This document shows positions 17,245-25,872 of a stretch of DNA of 64,000 bases, piece by piece. The notes beneath the pieces are model-generated. The model had not been told where the DNA came from. It saw only the letters and a program-made list of their open reading frames with translations, and did no database searches. Made by a program: the position numbers and the translations under genes. Location: the NCBI GenBank assembly GCA_025210525.1, contig JAOARP010000024.1, positions 16,953-80,952 of the forward strand, given 5' to 3'. This DNA is from Marinisporobacter sp. (GTDB lineage: Bacteria; Bacillota; Clostridia; Peptostreptococcales; Thermotaleaceae). Numbering within the stretch: the stretch's first letter is position 1; each line of letters starts with the position of its first letter.

Positions 17245-18402
17245 ATGAAAAAAATAATTTTTATTTTCATAATACTCTTTAATATGATCTTGAATACAGG
17301 ATGCTGGAATTATAAAGAAATCAATGATCTTTCAATTGCTGTAGGTGCAGGCGTTGATTATGACAAAGAAAAGGAGCAGGTTATATTAACAACAGAAGCG
17401 GTATATCCTATGGTAGTAGATGGACAAACAAAAATAAAGCCTGAAATTATTAAAACAAAAGGGAAAAATATTTTTGAAGCAATCAGAAATATGATTCCTT
17501 TAACGGGTAAAAAAGTATTTTGGGCCCATGCAAAAGTGATCATTATTAGTGAGGAAGTAGCTAATAATGAAGACATCCTTATAAGCTTAGTTGATTTTGC
17601 AAAAAGAGATGCTGAATATAGGGATGATATATGGATTATGATATCAAAAGAAAAAACAGCTGGGGAAATTTTGATAACAGATGTACTGATTCAAAGTGTT
17701 GTTTCTTTTCAATTAGAGGATATTTTTAAAAATGAGAGAGGAATAGAAAAATATGATGCTGTTCCACTTTGGAAATTTGTAGATGATTTAGCTATAGAAG
17801 GTATTGAACCAACTCTTCCAGCTGTAGAAATTAAACATTATAAAGATAAAAAAATTGCACAAGTCAATGGAATGGCTGTTTTTAAAGGGACAAAGTTAGT
17901 GGGTTATCTTGATGGAAAAGAAACAAAAAGTTTTTTGTTTATAATGGATAAGATTAAGGGAGGCGTTATTGTTGTAGAAAAAGGTATAGCAAAAAAAATT
18001 ACAAGAGTAGCTCTTGAGATATTTGGGAATGAAACAAAGGTAAAATCTTCCTATGAAAAGGGAGAATTAACTATGAAAATCAACACAAAAACAACAGTAA
18101 ACATCAATGAAATAGAAAGTCAGATAGATTTTATTAATGAAAAAGGTAGAAGTATGGTCAAGAAAGAGGCTGAAAAATTGATTGAGAATCAAATAAAGGG
18201 GGTTATAAGGAAAGTACAAAAGGAATATAATAGTGATATTTTTGGATTTGGCGCTGTTGTAGAAAGAGAACATCCAAAGGTTTGGAAAGCAGTAAAACAT
18301 GATTGGGATAAAATATTTAGAGATATAAAAATAGAAGTAAATTCAGAAGTAAATATTAGAGGAAGTGCATTACGATCTAAACCAATTAAGGTGGGAGATT
18401 AA
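17245..18402 (+). CDS. Germination lipoprotein, Ger(x)C family, copy 1
   Basis: 385-residue GerC-type lipoprotein. The signal peptide ends with the lipobox NTGCWNYKEI, where the CWN motif is a hallmark of Ger(x)C proteins, and the C-terminus ends NIRGSALRSKPIKVGD. It starts 4 bases after the gerA-type gene. The C subunit is a lipid-anchored component of the germinant receptor. A second copy of the same length lies two genes downstream with a nearly matching C-terminus, so the operon has been internally duplicated. Confidence 0.92.
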   Translation: MKKIIFIFIILFNMILNTGCWNYKEINDLSIAVGAGVDYDKEKEQVILTTEAVYPMVVDGQTKIKPEIIKTKGKNIFEAIRNMIPLTGKKVFWAHAKVIIISEEVANNEDILISLVDFAKRDAEYRDDIWIMISKEKTAGEILITDVLIQSVVSFQLEDIFKNERGIEKYDAVPLWKFVDDLAIEGIEPTLPAVEIKHYKDKKIAQVNGMAVFKGTKLVGYLDGKETKSFLFIMDKIKGGVIVVEKGIAKKITRVALEIFGNETKVKSSYEKGELTMKINTKTTVNINEIESQIDFINEKGRSMVKKEAEKLIENQIKGVIRKVQKEYNSDIFGFGAVVEREHPKVWKAVKHDWDKIFRDIKIEVNSEVNIRGSALRSKPIKVGD

Positions 18403-18403
18403 T

Positions 18404-18613
18404 ATGATTATTTTAATTATATTGGCTTATATAGTTATTGGTGTGATTGAGATTACTCCATTAGTAAAGAAAAATCAAAAAAAAGAATTAATACTGTATA
18501 GTATTACTTTTGGAGTCGCATTTATCATTAGTTTACTCCTTGGCTTAGGAGTGAAAATTCCAAGCCCCGCAAAGCCTATAGAAAAGGTTGTAAAGATGGT
18601 GATTGGTAGATAG
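18404..18613 (+). CDS. Small membrane protein of the ger operon
   Basis: 69-residue protein with two hydrophobic segments (about residues 2-17 and 25-44) and a short Lys-rich loop between them. The start at 18404 follows the gerC stop almost directly. It lies between the two gerC-type genes and so belongs to the receptor operon. Small two-helix proteins (D-type subunits) are known in some ger operons and modulate receptor function; equivalence is inferred from size, topology and context only. Confidence 0.75.
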   Translation: MIILIILAYIVIGVIEITPLVKKNQKKELILYSITFGVAFIISLLLGLGVKIPSPAKPIEKVVKMVIGR

Positions 18614-18621
18614 GAGATCTT

Positions 18622-19779
18622 ATGAGAAAAAATATAATGTTTCTTTTGATTATGTTTATAAGTATAGGAATGCTTTCTGGATGCTGGAACTATAGAGATA
18701 TTGATAATACGAGGCTTGTGGCAGGTATGGCACTAGATTATGATGAAAAGAAAAATGAGTATATTACAACGATTGAGATTATTAATCCAGCATCAGAAAA
18801 AGAAGCTAAAATGAGTGGAGAATTATATGAAAGCAGAGGGAAATTGCCCTTTGATGGAGTACGAGATATTATTATGAAAACAGGGAGAAAATTATATTGG
18901 GCTCATGCAAAAACTATTATTATTAGTCAAACAATTGCTGAGAAAAAAATTATATCCCTCCTTGATTATATCTATAGAGATGCTGAATTTAGAGAGGATA
19001 TGAGACTGATTGTTTCAAAGGAAAAAACAGCTAGTGAAATATTAGAAAAATATGGGGAAGAAAGTATTTATCCTATTAGAGGATTTTATTTAGATGATGT
19101 AGTAGAGTCTGAAGAAAGTATAGGAAAATATCATAGTGGACAAGCCTGGAAATTTATAAAAGACCTATATGCTGAAGGGATCTCTCCCACATTACCTGCT
19201 ATAAAAAGTATTTCAACTGCAGGACGAATACATCCTTATATAGGAGGGCTTGCAGTGTTTAAGGGAGAAAAAATGGTTGGTTGGTTAGATGAATTTGAAA
19301 CTCAAGGATTTTTATGGGTTATTGATGAGATTAAAGGGGGATTGGTAATTGTAACATCTACAATGAAAGAAAAATCAGATTTAGTTACATTAGAAATACT
19401 CAAAAATAAAACAAAAATAAAACCTATATATAAAGAAGATCAAATTATCATGAAAATCGATGCTGAAACAGATGTGATGATAGGAGAAATAGGAGGAACA
19501 CAAGATTTTATTGATAAAGAAGGAAGAGCTATATTAAAAAAAGATGCTGAGCAGCAAATAAAAGAACAGATAGAAAAAGTCGTAAAGAGAGTACAAAAAG
19601 ACTATGGGAGTGATATTTTTAAATTTAGTACAAGTATCAAAAAAGAAATGCCTCAGGTATGGAGAAAAATAAAACCAAATTGGGATCAGGTTTTTAAAGA
19701 TCTAAAGATCAATGTAAACGTAGTTGTAAATATTAGAGGAAGTGCATTAAAATCTAAACCTATCAAAGTAGCTAAATAA
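18622..19779 (+). CDS. Germination lipoprotein, Ger(x)C family, copy 2
   Basis: 385 residues, the same length as the first GerC-type protein of this operon. The lipobox is MLSGCWNYRDI and the C-terminus NIRGSALKSKPIKVAK. The middle regions have diverged considerably from copy 1, which suggests an old duplication with possible specialisation. TAGGAGAT precedes the start. It would be an alternative or additional C subunit for the GerA-type protein encoded upstream. Confidence 0.92.
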   Translation: MRKNIMFLLIMFISIGMLSGCWNYRDIDNTRLVAGMALDYDEKKNEYITTIEIINPASEKEAKMSGELYESRGKLPFDGVRDIIMKTGRKLYWAHAKTIIISQTIAEKKIISLLDYIYRDAEFREDMRLIVSKEKTASEILEKYGEESIYPIRGFYLDDVVESEESIGKYHSGQAWKFIKDLYAEGISPTLPAIKSISTAGRIHPYIGGLAVFKGEKMVGWLDEFETQGFLWVIDEIKGGLVIVTSTMKEKSDLVTLEILKNKTKIKPIYKEDQIIMKIDAETDVMIGEIGGTQDFIDKEGRAILKKDAEQQIKEQIEKVVKRVQKDYGSDIFKFSTSIKKEMPQVWRKIKPNWDQVFKDLKINVNVVVNIRGSALKSKPIKVAK

Positions 19780-19793
19780 CCAGGGAGGAATAA

Positions 19794-20879
19794 ATGATGA
19801 ATAAAGAAATAATTACAGATAAACAAGGGATTTCTTTAATTGCTTTATTCATTATGGGAAGTTCTTTAGTCATTGGAATAGGTGCAGATGCTGAAAAGGA
19901 TTCATGGATTGCTATAATTATATCAATTTTTTTTGCATTTCTCATATTTATCATTTATGCTAGGATTTTTTTTCTTTTCCCCCAAAAGGATTTATTTGAT
20001 ATTATCAACATCATCTTTGGAAAAACTTTAGGAATTGTTATCAATAGCCTATATATTTGGTATGCTTTTCATTTAGGAGCATTAGTTTTGAGAAATTTTA
20101 GCGAGTTTATAAAAACAGTAGCATTAGAACAAACACCAGAAGTTTTTCCTATGATTTGCTTTATGTTTTTATGTGTGTGGGGGATTAAAGAAGGGATAGA
20201 AGTATTGGGGAGCTGGGCAGAATTTACTCTAATCACTTTTTTTATATTAATATGTCTTACCATACCTATGCAAATTCCTAATATGCAACTCAATCATATT
20301 TTACCTATGTTGAGTAAAGGCTTTGATCCTGTCTTAAAGGGAGCTTTTGCAGTTTTTTCTTTTCCATTTGCAGAAACAATTTTGTTTGGGTTTATTTTTT
20401 CAGGAGTAAGGAAGAAAAAATCACCCTATAAAATTTATCTAGTTGGATTAGTAATAGGAGGTCTTTTTATATTTATTACGGCTTTAGATGAACTTTTAGT
20501 TTTAGGAGCACATGCATATACAACTACTTATTTTCCTGCACATAGTGCAGTAAGTAGGATGAATATTGGTGATTTTATACAGAGATCAGAAATCATTGTA
20601 GCCATAGGATTTTTGGGGGCTGGATTCATAAAAATATGTATTTGTTTATTAGTTGTTTGTAAAGGAATAACTAAATTATTTGGTTTTTCTGATTATCGAT
20701 TTAGCATTCTCCCTATTTCGTTATTAATGCTCAATTTGTCTATTCTTATTTATGAGGATATTTTAGAGATGGTAGATTGGGCTTTTCATATTTATAATTA
20801 TTATGCATTTCCTTTTCAAGTGCTCTTTCCTGTGATTATTTTAGCTGGAGCAGAAATTAAGAGGAGGAATAGAATATGA
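19794..20879 (+). CDS. Spore germination permease, GerB family (GRKAB/APC-type), copy 1
   Basis: 361-residue integral membrane protein with about ten hydrophobic segments. It shows the endospore germination permease features ITDKQGISLIALFI near the start and FPFAETILFGFIF in the middle. The B subunit of germinant receptors carries the ligand-binding, amino-acid-transporter-like fold. AGGGAGG precedes the start. It overlaps the next gerB-type gene by 4 bases. Confidence 0.92.
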   Translation: MMNKEIITDKQGISLIALFIMGSSLVIGIGADAEKDSWIAIIISIFFAFLIFIIYARIFFLFPQKDLFDIINIIFGKTLGIVINSLYIWYAFHLGALVLRNFSEFIKTVALEQTPEVFPMICFMFLCVWGIKEGIEVLGSWAEFTLITFFILICLTIPMQIPNMQLNHILPMLSKGFDPVLKGAFAVFSFPFAETILFGFIFSGVRKKKSPYKIYLVGLVIGGLFIFITALDELLVLGAHAYTTTYFPAHSAVSRMNIGDFIQRSEIIVAIGFLGAGFIKICICLLVVCKGITKLFGFSDYRFSILPISLLMLNLSILIYEDILEMVDWAFHIYNYYAFPFQVLFPVIILAGAEIKRRNRI

Positions 20880-21958
20880 ATAAAGAGTTTATTTCAGATC
20901 GAGAAGGAATATGTCTAGTGATTTTATTTATATCAGGAAGCAGTCTTGCTTTACCTACGGCAGCAGAGGCAGGAAGGGATTTATGGCTAGCCATTATCAT
21001 TGCAATTATTATAGCAATTCCTACGGTACTATTATATAGTAAACTTCTTTCATTATATCCAGGAAAAGATTTATTTGATATTGTAGATATAGTATTTGGA
21101 AAAATTGTTGGGAAATTAATAGGAATATTCTATATTTGGTTTAGTTTTCACTTAGGAGCATTAGTGATAAGAGATTTTGGAGAATTCCCTATTACTGTAT
21201 CTATTCCTGAAACACCTATGCTTGTTCCCATGATTTTTGTAACAATCCTTTGTATCTGGATTGTTAAAGAAGGAATAGAAGTATTAGGGAGATGGGCAAA
21301 ATTATTTGTATTATTTAATGCACCTCTTCCTTCTATTCTTATATTATTATTAATTCCTCAAATGGATATAGAAAATATTCAACCTATATTATATGAAGGG
21401 TTTCAGCCCTTGTTAAAAGGTACTTTTTCAGCTTTTACTTTCCCTTTTGCAGAAACGGTAATATTTACAATGATTTTACCATCATTAAAAACAAAAAAAT
21501 CACCTTATGAAATTTACATGAAAGGATTATTATTAGGGGGGATGTTGATTGCAGGAGTTTCATTAGCAGAAATATTAGTCATCGGTCCAGATCTTTATGG
21601 GGCTACTTTTTTTCCAAATCATAGTGTAGCTAGAAAAGTACATATTGGACAAATATTATCGAGAATGGAAGTAATCGTTATTCTAGCGACTATAACAGCA
21701 GCTTTTCTTAAGATTAGTGTATGTTTGCTAGCTGCTTGTCGAGGGATGATGAAATTATTTAAATTGGAGGATTATCGTTTTTTAGTGGCTCCCATTGGGA
21801 TATTAATGTTTCTTTTATCTATTATTATTCATAAAAATATTATGGAATTATTTGAATGGGCTACTGTATGGCCCTATTATGCATTTCCTTTTCAAGTGAT
21901 GATTCCCATTCTGGTTTTAATTATAGTTTTTATAAAAAAAGAAAAAAACAATCAGTAA
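20876..21958 (+). CDS. Spore germination permease, GerB family, copy 2
   Basis: 360-residue paralogue of the preceding permease, starting on an ATGA overlap. The same landmarks recur: ISDREGICLVILFI at the start and FPFAETVIFTMIL in the middle. Two B subunits and two C subunits share a single A subunit in this unit. That could allow two receptor specificities from one operon; this is inference. A shared bidirectional terminator follows. Confidence 0.92.
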   Translation: MNKEFISDREGICLVILFISGSSLALPTAAEAGRDLWLAIIIAIIIAIPTVLLYSKLLSLYPGKDLFDIVDIVFGKIVGKLIGIFYIWFSFHLGALVIRDFGEFPITVSIPETPMLVPMIFVTILCIWIVKEGIEVLGRWAKLFVLFNAPLPSILILLLIPQMDIENIQPILYEGFQPLLKGTFSAFTFPFAETVIFTMILPSLKTKKSPYEIYMKGLLLGGMLIAGVSLAEILVIGPDLYGATFFPNHSVARKVHIGQILSRMEVIVILATITAAFLKISVCLLAACRGMMKLFKLEDYRFLVAPIGILMFLLSIIIHKNIMELFEWATVWPYYAFPFQVMIPILVLIIVFIKKEKNNQ

Positions 21959-21979
21959 AATTATAGCTGATTGTTTTTT
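21943..21979. terminator. Bidirectional terminator between ger operon and FAD oxidoreductase
   Basis: AAAAAACAATCAG (21943-21955) pairs with CTGATTGTTTTTT (21967-21979). A- and T-runs on both sides serve both converging genes, and both stop codons lie within the structure. Confidence 0.9.
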
Positions 21980-23037
21980 ATTTGCTCATAAAATTTTTTG
22001 ATAGAGGAACTATGGGTCACTCGATAAAAGGGATTATTGTATATGAATTGTTTTACTATGGGAAAGCCTAAAAGTGTGATTAATCTATTTAGATCTTTAT
22101 TATTAAATGTATTGAATATTTTTCGGAGTTTATGCTTTTCATTTTGATCTATTAAAATATTTTTTAATAGATGCTCATAATCTAAATGTTTAGCAATAGA
22201 TTGAGCTGCAAGAATACCACTTTCAATAGCATTCATAGAACCAAATCCTAAAAAATCATCTAACAATCCACCTGCATTTCCTATTAAATAAATGTTATTA
22301 GGTTTTAAAGTATGGGCAAAGCCTGCATTGTGTTCAACATCTCTAGATTCTAAAATTTTATATTGTATATTTTCTAGAGTTAAGAATTTTTTCCAATAAT
22401 AATCTAACTCATGGGAGGAAATGTTATCAACAGTTAATACAAGATTTGCCTTACTCTTATGATAAGGAAGAAGATAGGCATATCCATGCTTTGCATATTC
22501 TGTATTGACCCACATAATAAGAGTATTTGGATTAAAATTTCCTAAAACCGTTGCAATCCTAGCATGAATATTGAAGGTAGTGGTCCAGTTATTTAAAGAT
22601 TGTGCAGATGTATGATCAGCGTTTGCACATACAATATAGTCAAAATCATTTTGTAGGTCTTCTATATTTACATAATGGTCAAAATGAATAGGTAGATTTA
22701 CTTGTTTCATAATTTGATTTTCTAAGGAATTTTTTGATGAACTTTTTTCAAATAAATATCCTAAATTTCCTTTTACTATAGTTTTTTTATTAGGACTGAT
22801 CATCATAATTTTTTTCAAAGGATTTAAGGGAGCTATGGATAAATTATATTTTTTAAAAAAATAGTCCATAGGATTTTGCGTATATAGATCAAATATTCTA
22901 AGGGTAATAATTGTATAATCTAGACCATCACCTACATAACTTCTTTTTTCGAAGATTGTAGGGGTAATCCCATGTTTTTTAAACTCAAAAGCACAAGATA
23001 AACCAGCTAAGCCAGCACCTATGATTGCTACTTTCAT
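21961..23037 (-). CDS. FAD-dependent oxidoreductase, copy 1
   Basis: 358 residues with an N-terminal Rossmann dinucleotide motif GAGLAGLSCAFE (residues 7-18) and a second FAD-contact region YLIGNAGGLLDDFLGFG (about 250-266). The layout resembles geranylgeranyl-reductase/FixC-like or NAD(P)-binding FAD oxidoreductases, but the substrate is not evident. An AAGGAG site precedes the ATG. It follows an 8-TM-free membrane-protein gene (23045-23524) on the same strand. A paralogue of exactly the same length lies on the other strand at 24675. Confidence 0.82.
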   Translation of the reverse strand: MKVAIIGAGLAGLSCAFEFKKHGITPTIFEKRSYVGDGLDYTIITLRIFDLYTQNPMDYFFKKYNLSIAPLNPLKKIMMISPNKKTIVKGNLGYLFEKSSSKNSLENQIMKQVNLPIHFDHYVNIEDLQNDFDYIVCANADHTSAQSLNNWTTTFNIHARIATVLGNFNPNTLIMWVNTEYAKHGYAYLLPYHKSKANLVLTVDNISSHELDYYWKKFLTLENIQYKILESRDVEHNAGFAHTLKPNNIYLIGNAGGLLDDFLGFGSMNAIESGILAAQSIAKHLDYEHLLKNILIDQNEKHKLRKIFNTFNNKDLNRLITLLGFPIVKQFIYNNPFYRVTHSSSIKKFYEQIKNNQL

Positions 23038-23044
23038 GGAAATT

Positions 23045-23524
23045 TCAACTCCTTTTTAAGAGCTTTTTATGATAAAAGTATTGAAATAGAATAATGAGTA
23101 TATAGGCAAATAGATACATAAAAAAAGCTATTAGTAGATTCATATTTTTTCCGTAGACAAAAAGGCGTGTTGTTTTCAATGTAATGATCTCAATGATCAT
23201 ATTGGAGCCTACAAAAGTTAAAATCAATAATATGGTTTTAGGAATACTTTCAGAAAGATATTGATAAAAAAACATTGCTACAATTGGAAAATAAAAAAGA
23301 CTAGAGATTATGATGACTTCTGGGTAGCCTGGATTGTCTAAAGGATATTTCCATATTTTATAATGAAGTCCTATAATTTCTACAGTATAATTTTCTACGG
23401 CAATAAATAAACCTATAGGAATGAGTTGGTGTAATCGCTCCTTATGGATAAATTTAAAGAAAATGATCAATAATAGAATAACATTCCCATAAAAAAAGAG
23501 TCTTGTCCAAAGAATAATATTCAT
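23045..23524 (-). CDS. Small integral membrane protein (CBO0543-like), copy 1
   Basis: 159 residues with four to five hydrophobic segments and little else. The aromatic-rich loop YKIWKYPLDNPGYPE (about residues 56-70) recalls the clostridial/bacillar CBO0543 family, whose function is unknown; this is a recollection, not a search result. It ends 7 bases upstream of the FAD oxidoreductase on the same strand, so the two form a pair. A comparable membrane gene accompanies the oxidoreductase paralogue on the plus strand. Confidence 0.65.
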   Translation of the reverse strand: MNIILWTRLFFYGNVILLLIIFFKFIHKERLHQLIPIGLFIAVENYTVEIIGLHYKIWKYPLDNPGYPEVIIISSLFYFPIVAMFFYQYLSESIPKTILLILTFVGSNMIIEIITLKTTRLFVYGKNMNLLIAFFMYLFAYILIILFQYFYHKKLLKRS

Positions 23525-23653
23525 GGTTCTTCTCCTTATACGAATTGATATAAGTATAATATTTGCAATAATGAATGAAAATATTATCTGTTATGAATAT
23601 AACTTTTATTATAGTAAAAAATAAATAATAAAGAGTAAATGAGGAGGTTGGGA

Positions 23654-23863
23654 ATGAAAAAAGTTTCGCAAGCATATTTATTAGATACAGCATTTATACT
23701 TGCTATAGATAAGGAAGAGCTTCTCCTTAAAAAGTATAAGGCGTATTTACAGAAGGTAAATAATAAAGAACTTAAAAAAATGGTCAAAGAATTTGAAAAA
23801 ATTTCAAAAGAGCATATAAAATTGATGAAAGATATGATGATAAAAATAAATATACAAAGTTAG
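23654..23863 (+). CDS. Small helical protein of unknown function
   Basis: 69-residue Lys/Glu-rich, predicted all-helical protein (begins MKKVSQAYLLDTAF). GAGGAGG (23641 onward) precedes the ATG at 23654, which is why this start is used rather than the earlier in-frame codon. The pattern of two amphipathic helices recalls ferritin-like or CotF-like spore proteins, but no metal-binding motif is complete. It heads the plus-strand gene set that mirrors the minus-strand pair. Confidence 0.65.
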   Translation: MKKVSQAYLLDTAFILAIDKEELLLKKYKAYLQKVNNKELKKMVKEFEKISKEHIKLMKDMMIKINIQS

Positions 23864-23871
23864 GTGATTAT

Positions 23872-24099
23872 ATGAAAGATGTAGATCGATTAAAGGACTT
23901 ATTGCAATATAGAATTTCAAATGAATTGTTTTATAATGAGAATTTGATAGAGATTAAAAATCCTGAAGTAAGGCAGCTATTTAGTCAATTTAGAGATGAT
24001 GAAATGAGAGATATTATAAACCTTCAACAAAAAATTGAAAGATTAAATGCAAAACCTTATATTGTTTCAAAATTATTTCCCATAAAGCCTAGAATGTAA
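23872..24099 (+). CDS. Small helical protein of unknown function
   Basis: 75 residues, amphipathic and helical (ELFYNENLIEIKNPEVRQLF). It starts 8 bases after the previous small gene, with TTAGGTGAT as ribosome binding site. Its helical-hairpin design with E and Y residues again recalls ferritin-like fragments. Together with the preceding gene it could form one two-chain bundle; this is inference. No homologous family is recognised with confidence. Confidence 0.65.
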   Translation: MKDVDRLKDLLQYRISNELFYNENLIEIKNPEVRQLFSQFRDDEMRDIINLQQKIERLNAKPYIVSKLFPIKPRM

Positions 24100-24129
24100 A
24101 AGCACATTGGGGAGGATTGGATAATTGTT

Positions 24130-24576
24130 ATGGAATGGATTGTTTTATTTTTTTTTAATTGGATAATATTTATTTTATTGGTAGATTGGAAAAAATTTAA
24201 TATAAATATGTTTGCAGGATTTTTAGCAATAGGAATGGCATTGGTTACAGATTATTATAATGGAATTATTCGCCAAAGATATATAATCCATGACTCTATG
24301 ATCGATATTTTGGGGTCTTCTCTCTTTTTTTTAGTAGGACCTTGTTTTGTAATTGGAACCCTTATAGCACAATATTATCCTAAAAAAAAATGGATGACCG
24401 TATTGAATGTTTTAGTGGTTACAGGGATCTACTCTTTAACGGAATTGATTTTGGTAGGAAGGGATGTAGTTGAATATAAAAATTGGTATTATTTTGATAG
24501 TTTATTGGTAAATGTGGGAGCCATGATTATTATAAGTTGGTTTTCAGTAACGATATTAGATAAATGGAGATGCTAA
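24130..24576 (+). CDS. Small integral membrane protein (CBO0543-like), copy 2
   Basis: 148 residues with about five hydrophobic segments. Similar size and topology to the minus-strand membrane gene at 23045, and likewise placed upstream of an FAD oxidoreductase paralogue. The YKNWYYFDSLLVN segment echoes the aromatic loop of the other copy. The function is unknown. A run of charged KKKW separates two helices near residue 90. Confidence 0.6.
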   Translation: MEWIVLFFFNWIIFILLVDWKKFNINMFAGFLAIGMALVTDYYNGIIRQRYIIHDSMIDILGSSLFFLVGPCFVIGTLIAQYYPKKKWMTVLNVLVVTGIYSLTELILVGRDVVEYKNWYYFDSLLVNVGAMIIISWFSVTILDKWRC

Positions 24577-24579
24577 CAG

Positions 24580-24669
24580 ATGGATTTTTTTAAATATATT
24601 TTATGTATGATGATGATTTCTATTCTTGTTTATCTATGGTTTAAAATTTTACATAAATATGGGAGCTGA
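24580..24669 (+). CDS. Possible 29-residue membrane peptide
   Basis: A 29-codon frame starts 3 bases after the membrane gene, with GGAG about 10 bases upstream. It encodes a basic-flanked hydrophobic helix (YILCMMMISILVYLWF) and ends KILHKYGS. Its stop overlaps the ribosome binding region of the FAD oxidoreductase, so it fills the gap between two operon members. Position and composition support it; no family is known to me. Confidence 0.5.
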   Translation: MDFFKYILCMMMISILVYLWFKILHKYGS

Positions 24670-24674
24670 AAGCT

Positions 24675-25751
24675 ATGAAGGTTGCAATCATTGGAGCTGG
24701 TTTAAGTGGATTGAGCTGCGCCCATGAATTAGAAAAACATGGTATTGTTCCAATTATATATGAAAAAAATGATTATATTGGAGAAATGCATCCTCATGTT
24801 AGTGGAGATTTGAGAATTACTCACAGACCTATAAAAGATTCTATTGATCATTATAAAAGATTAGGAATTATTATCAAGCCTTTAAATACTCTCAATAAAG
24901 TTATCCATTATTCTCCAAATAAAAAAACTGTTATAAAAGGAGATCTAGGATATCTTTTTATAAGAGGAAAAGAAGAAAATTCTAGTAAAAATCAAATTTA
25001 TAATCAATTAAAATATACAAGGATAAGATTCAATGAATTAGCTGATTATAAAAAATTATCAAGGAAATATGATTATGTAGTTGTTGCTAATGGAAATGGA
25101 AATTTTACAGAAGAGCTTGGATGTTGGCAGGATTGGGTAGATACTCAAGCAAAGGGAGCTGTTGTCTTAGGGAATTTTGACCCAAATACATTGATTGTTT
25201 GGATTAATAAGGATTATTGCAAAAACGGATATGTTTATTTGACTCCTTTTAATAAGAAAAAAGCTTCTCTTGTGGCAATTGTAACAGATGTGACCGAAAA
25301 GTCAGTTGATTGGTTATGGCAATCTTTTTTAGATACAGAAAATATAAATTATACAATTATAGAAGAATTCAAATTAAGACATAAGACAGGTTATGTATAT
25401 CCTCATAAAATAGGAAATATATATTTTGTAGGGACAGCAGCAGGAGGAATTGATCCATTTTTAGGATTTGGTCAAATGAATGCCATTACAACAGGGGTAA
25501 TGGCGGGGAGATCTATTGCTTGTGGGAAGGATTATGAAAAATTAATAGCGCTTACAGTAAAAAGTAATTTATATATGTATGAGTTTAGAAAGGGTTTTAA
25601 TAAACTGACCAATAAGGATTATGATAAATTGATTACTACTATTGGGCTTCCAGGAATTAAACAATTACTTTATAGTACTTCTTTTAACGTAGGAAAATAT
25701 GGAGGAGAACTATTAAAAATAATCAATAAGAAAGAAACGATTAAAAGATAG
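24675..25751 (+). CDS. FAD-dependent oxidoreductase, copy 2
   Basis: 358 residues, the same length as the minus-strand paralogue, with GAGLSGLSCAHE at residues 7-18 and YFVGTAAGGIDPFLGFG (about 250-266). Both copies share GNFDPNTLI/GNFNPNTLI in the middle and SPNKKT near residue 80, so they are true paralogues. GGGAG precedes the ATG. As in copy 1, a small membrane-protein gene sits directly upstream. The pair of operons looks like an inverted duplication followed by divergence. Substrate unknown. Confidence 0.82.
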   Translation: MKVAIIGAGLSGLSCAHELEKHGIVPIIYEKNDYIGEMHPHVSGDLRITHRPIKDSIDHYKRLGIIIKPLNTLNKVIHYSPNKKTVIKGDLGYLFIRGKEENSSKNQIYNQLKYTRIRFNELADYKKLSRKYDYVVVANGNGNFTEELGCWQDWVDTQAKGAVVLGNFDPNTLIVWINKDYCKNGYVYLTPFNKKKASLVAIVTDVTEKSVDWLWQSFLDTENINYTIIEEFKLRHKTGYVYPHKIGNIYFVGTAAGGIDPFLGFGQMNAITTGVMAGRSIACGKDYEKLIALTVKSNLYMYEFRKGFNKLTNKDYDKLITTIGLPGIKQLLYSTSFNVGKYGGELLKIINKKETIKR

Positions 25752-25872
25752 GATTTAGATAAAAAACATACAAATTTATACAAATTTCATTCTTAGAATA
25801 TGGTAAAATTAAGAAAAAATACAATATTACAACAAATGGTGAAGGCGAGGTTATATTCAAGGGGGATATAAA

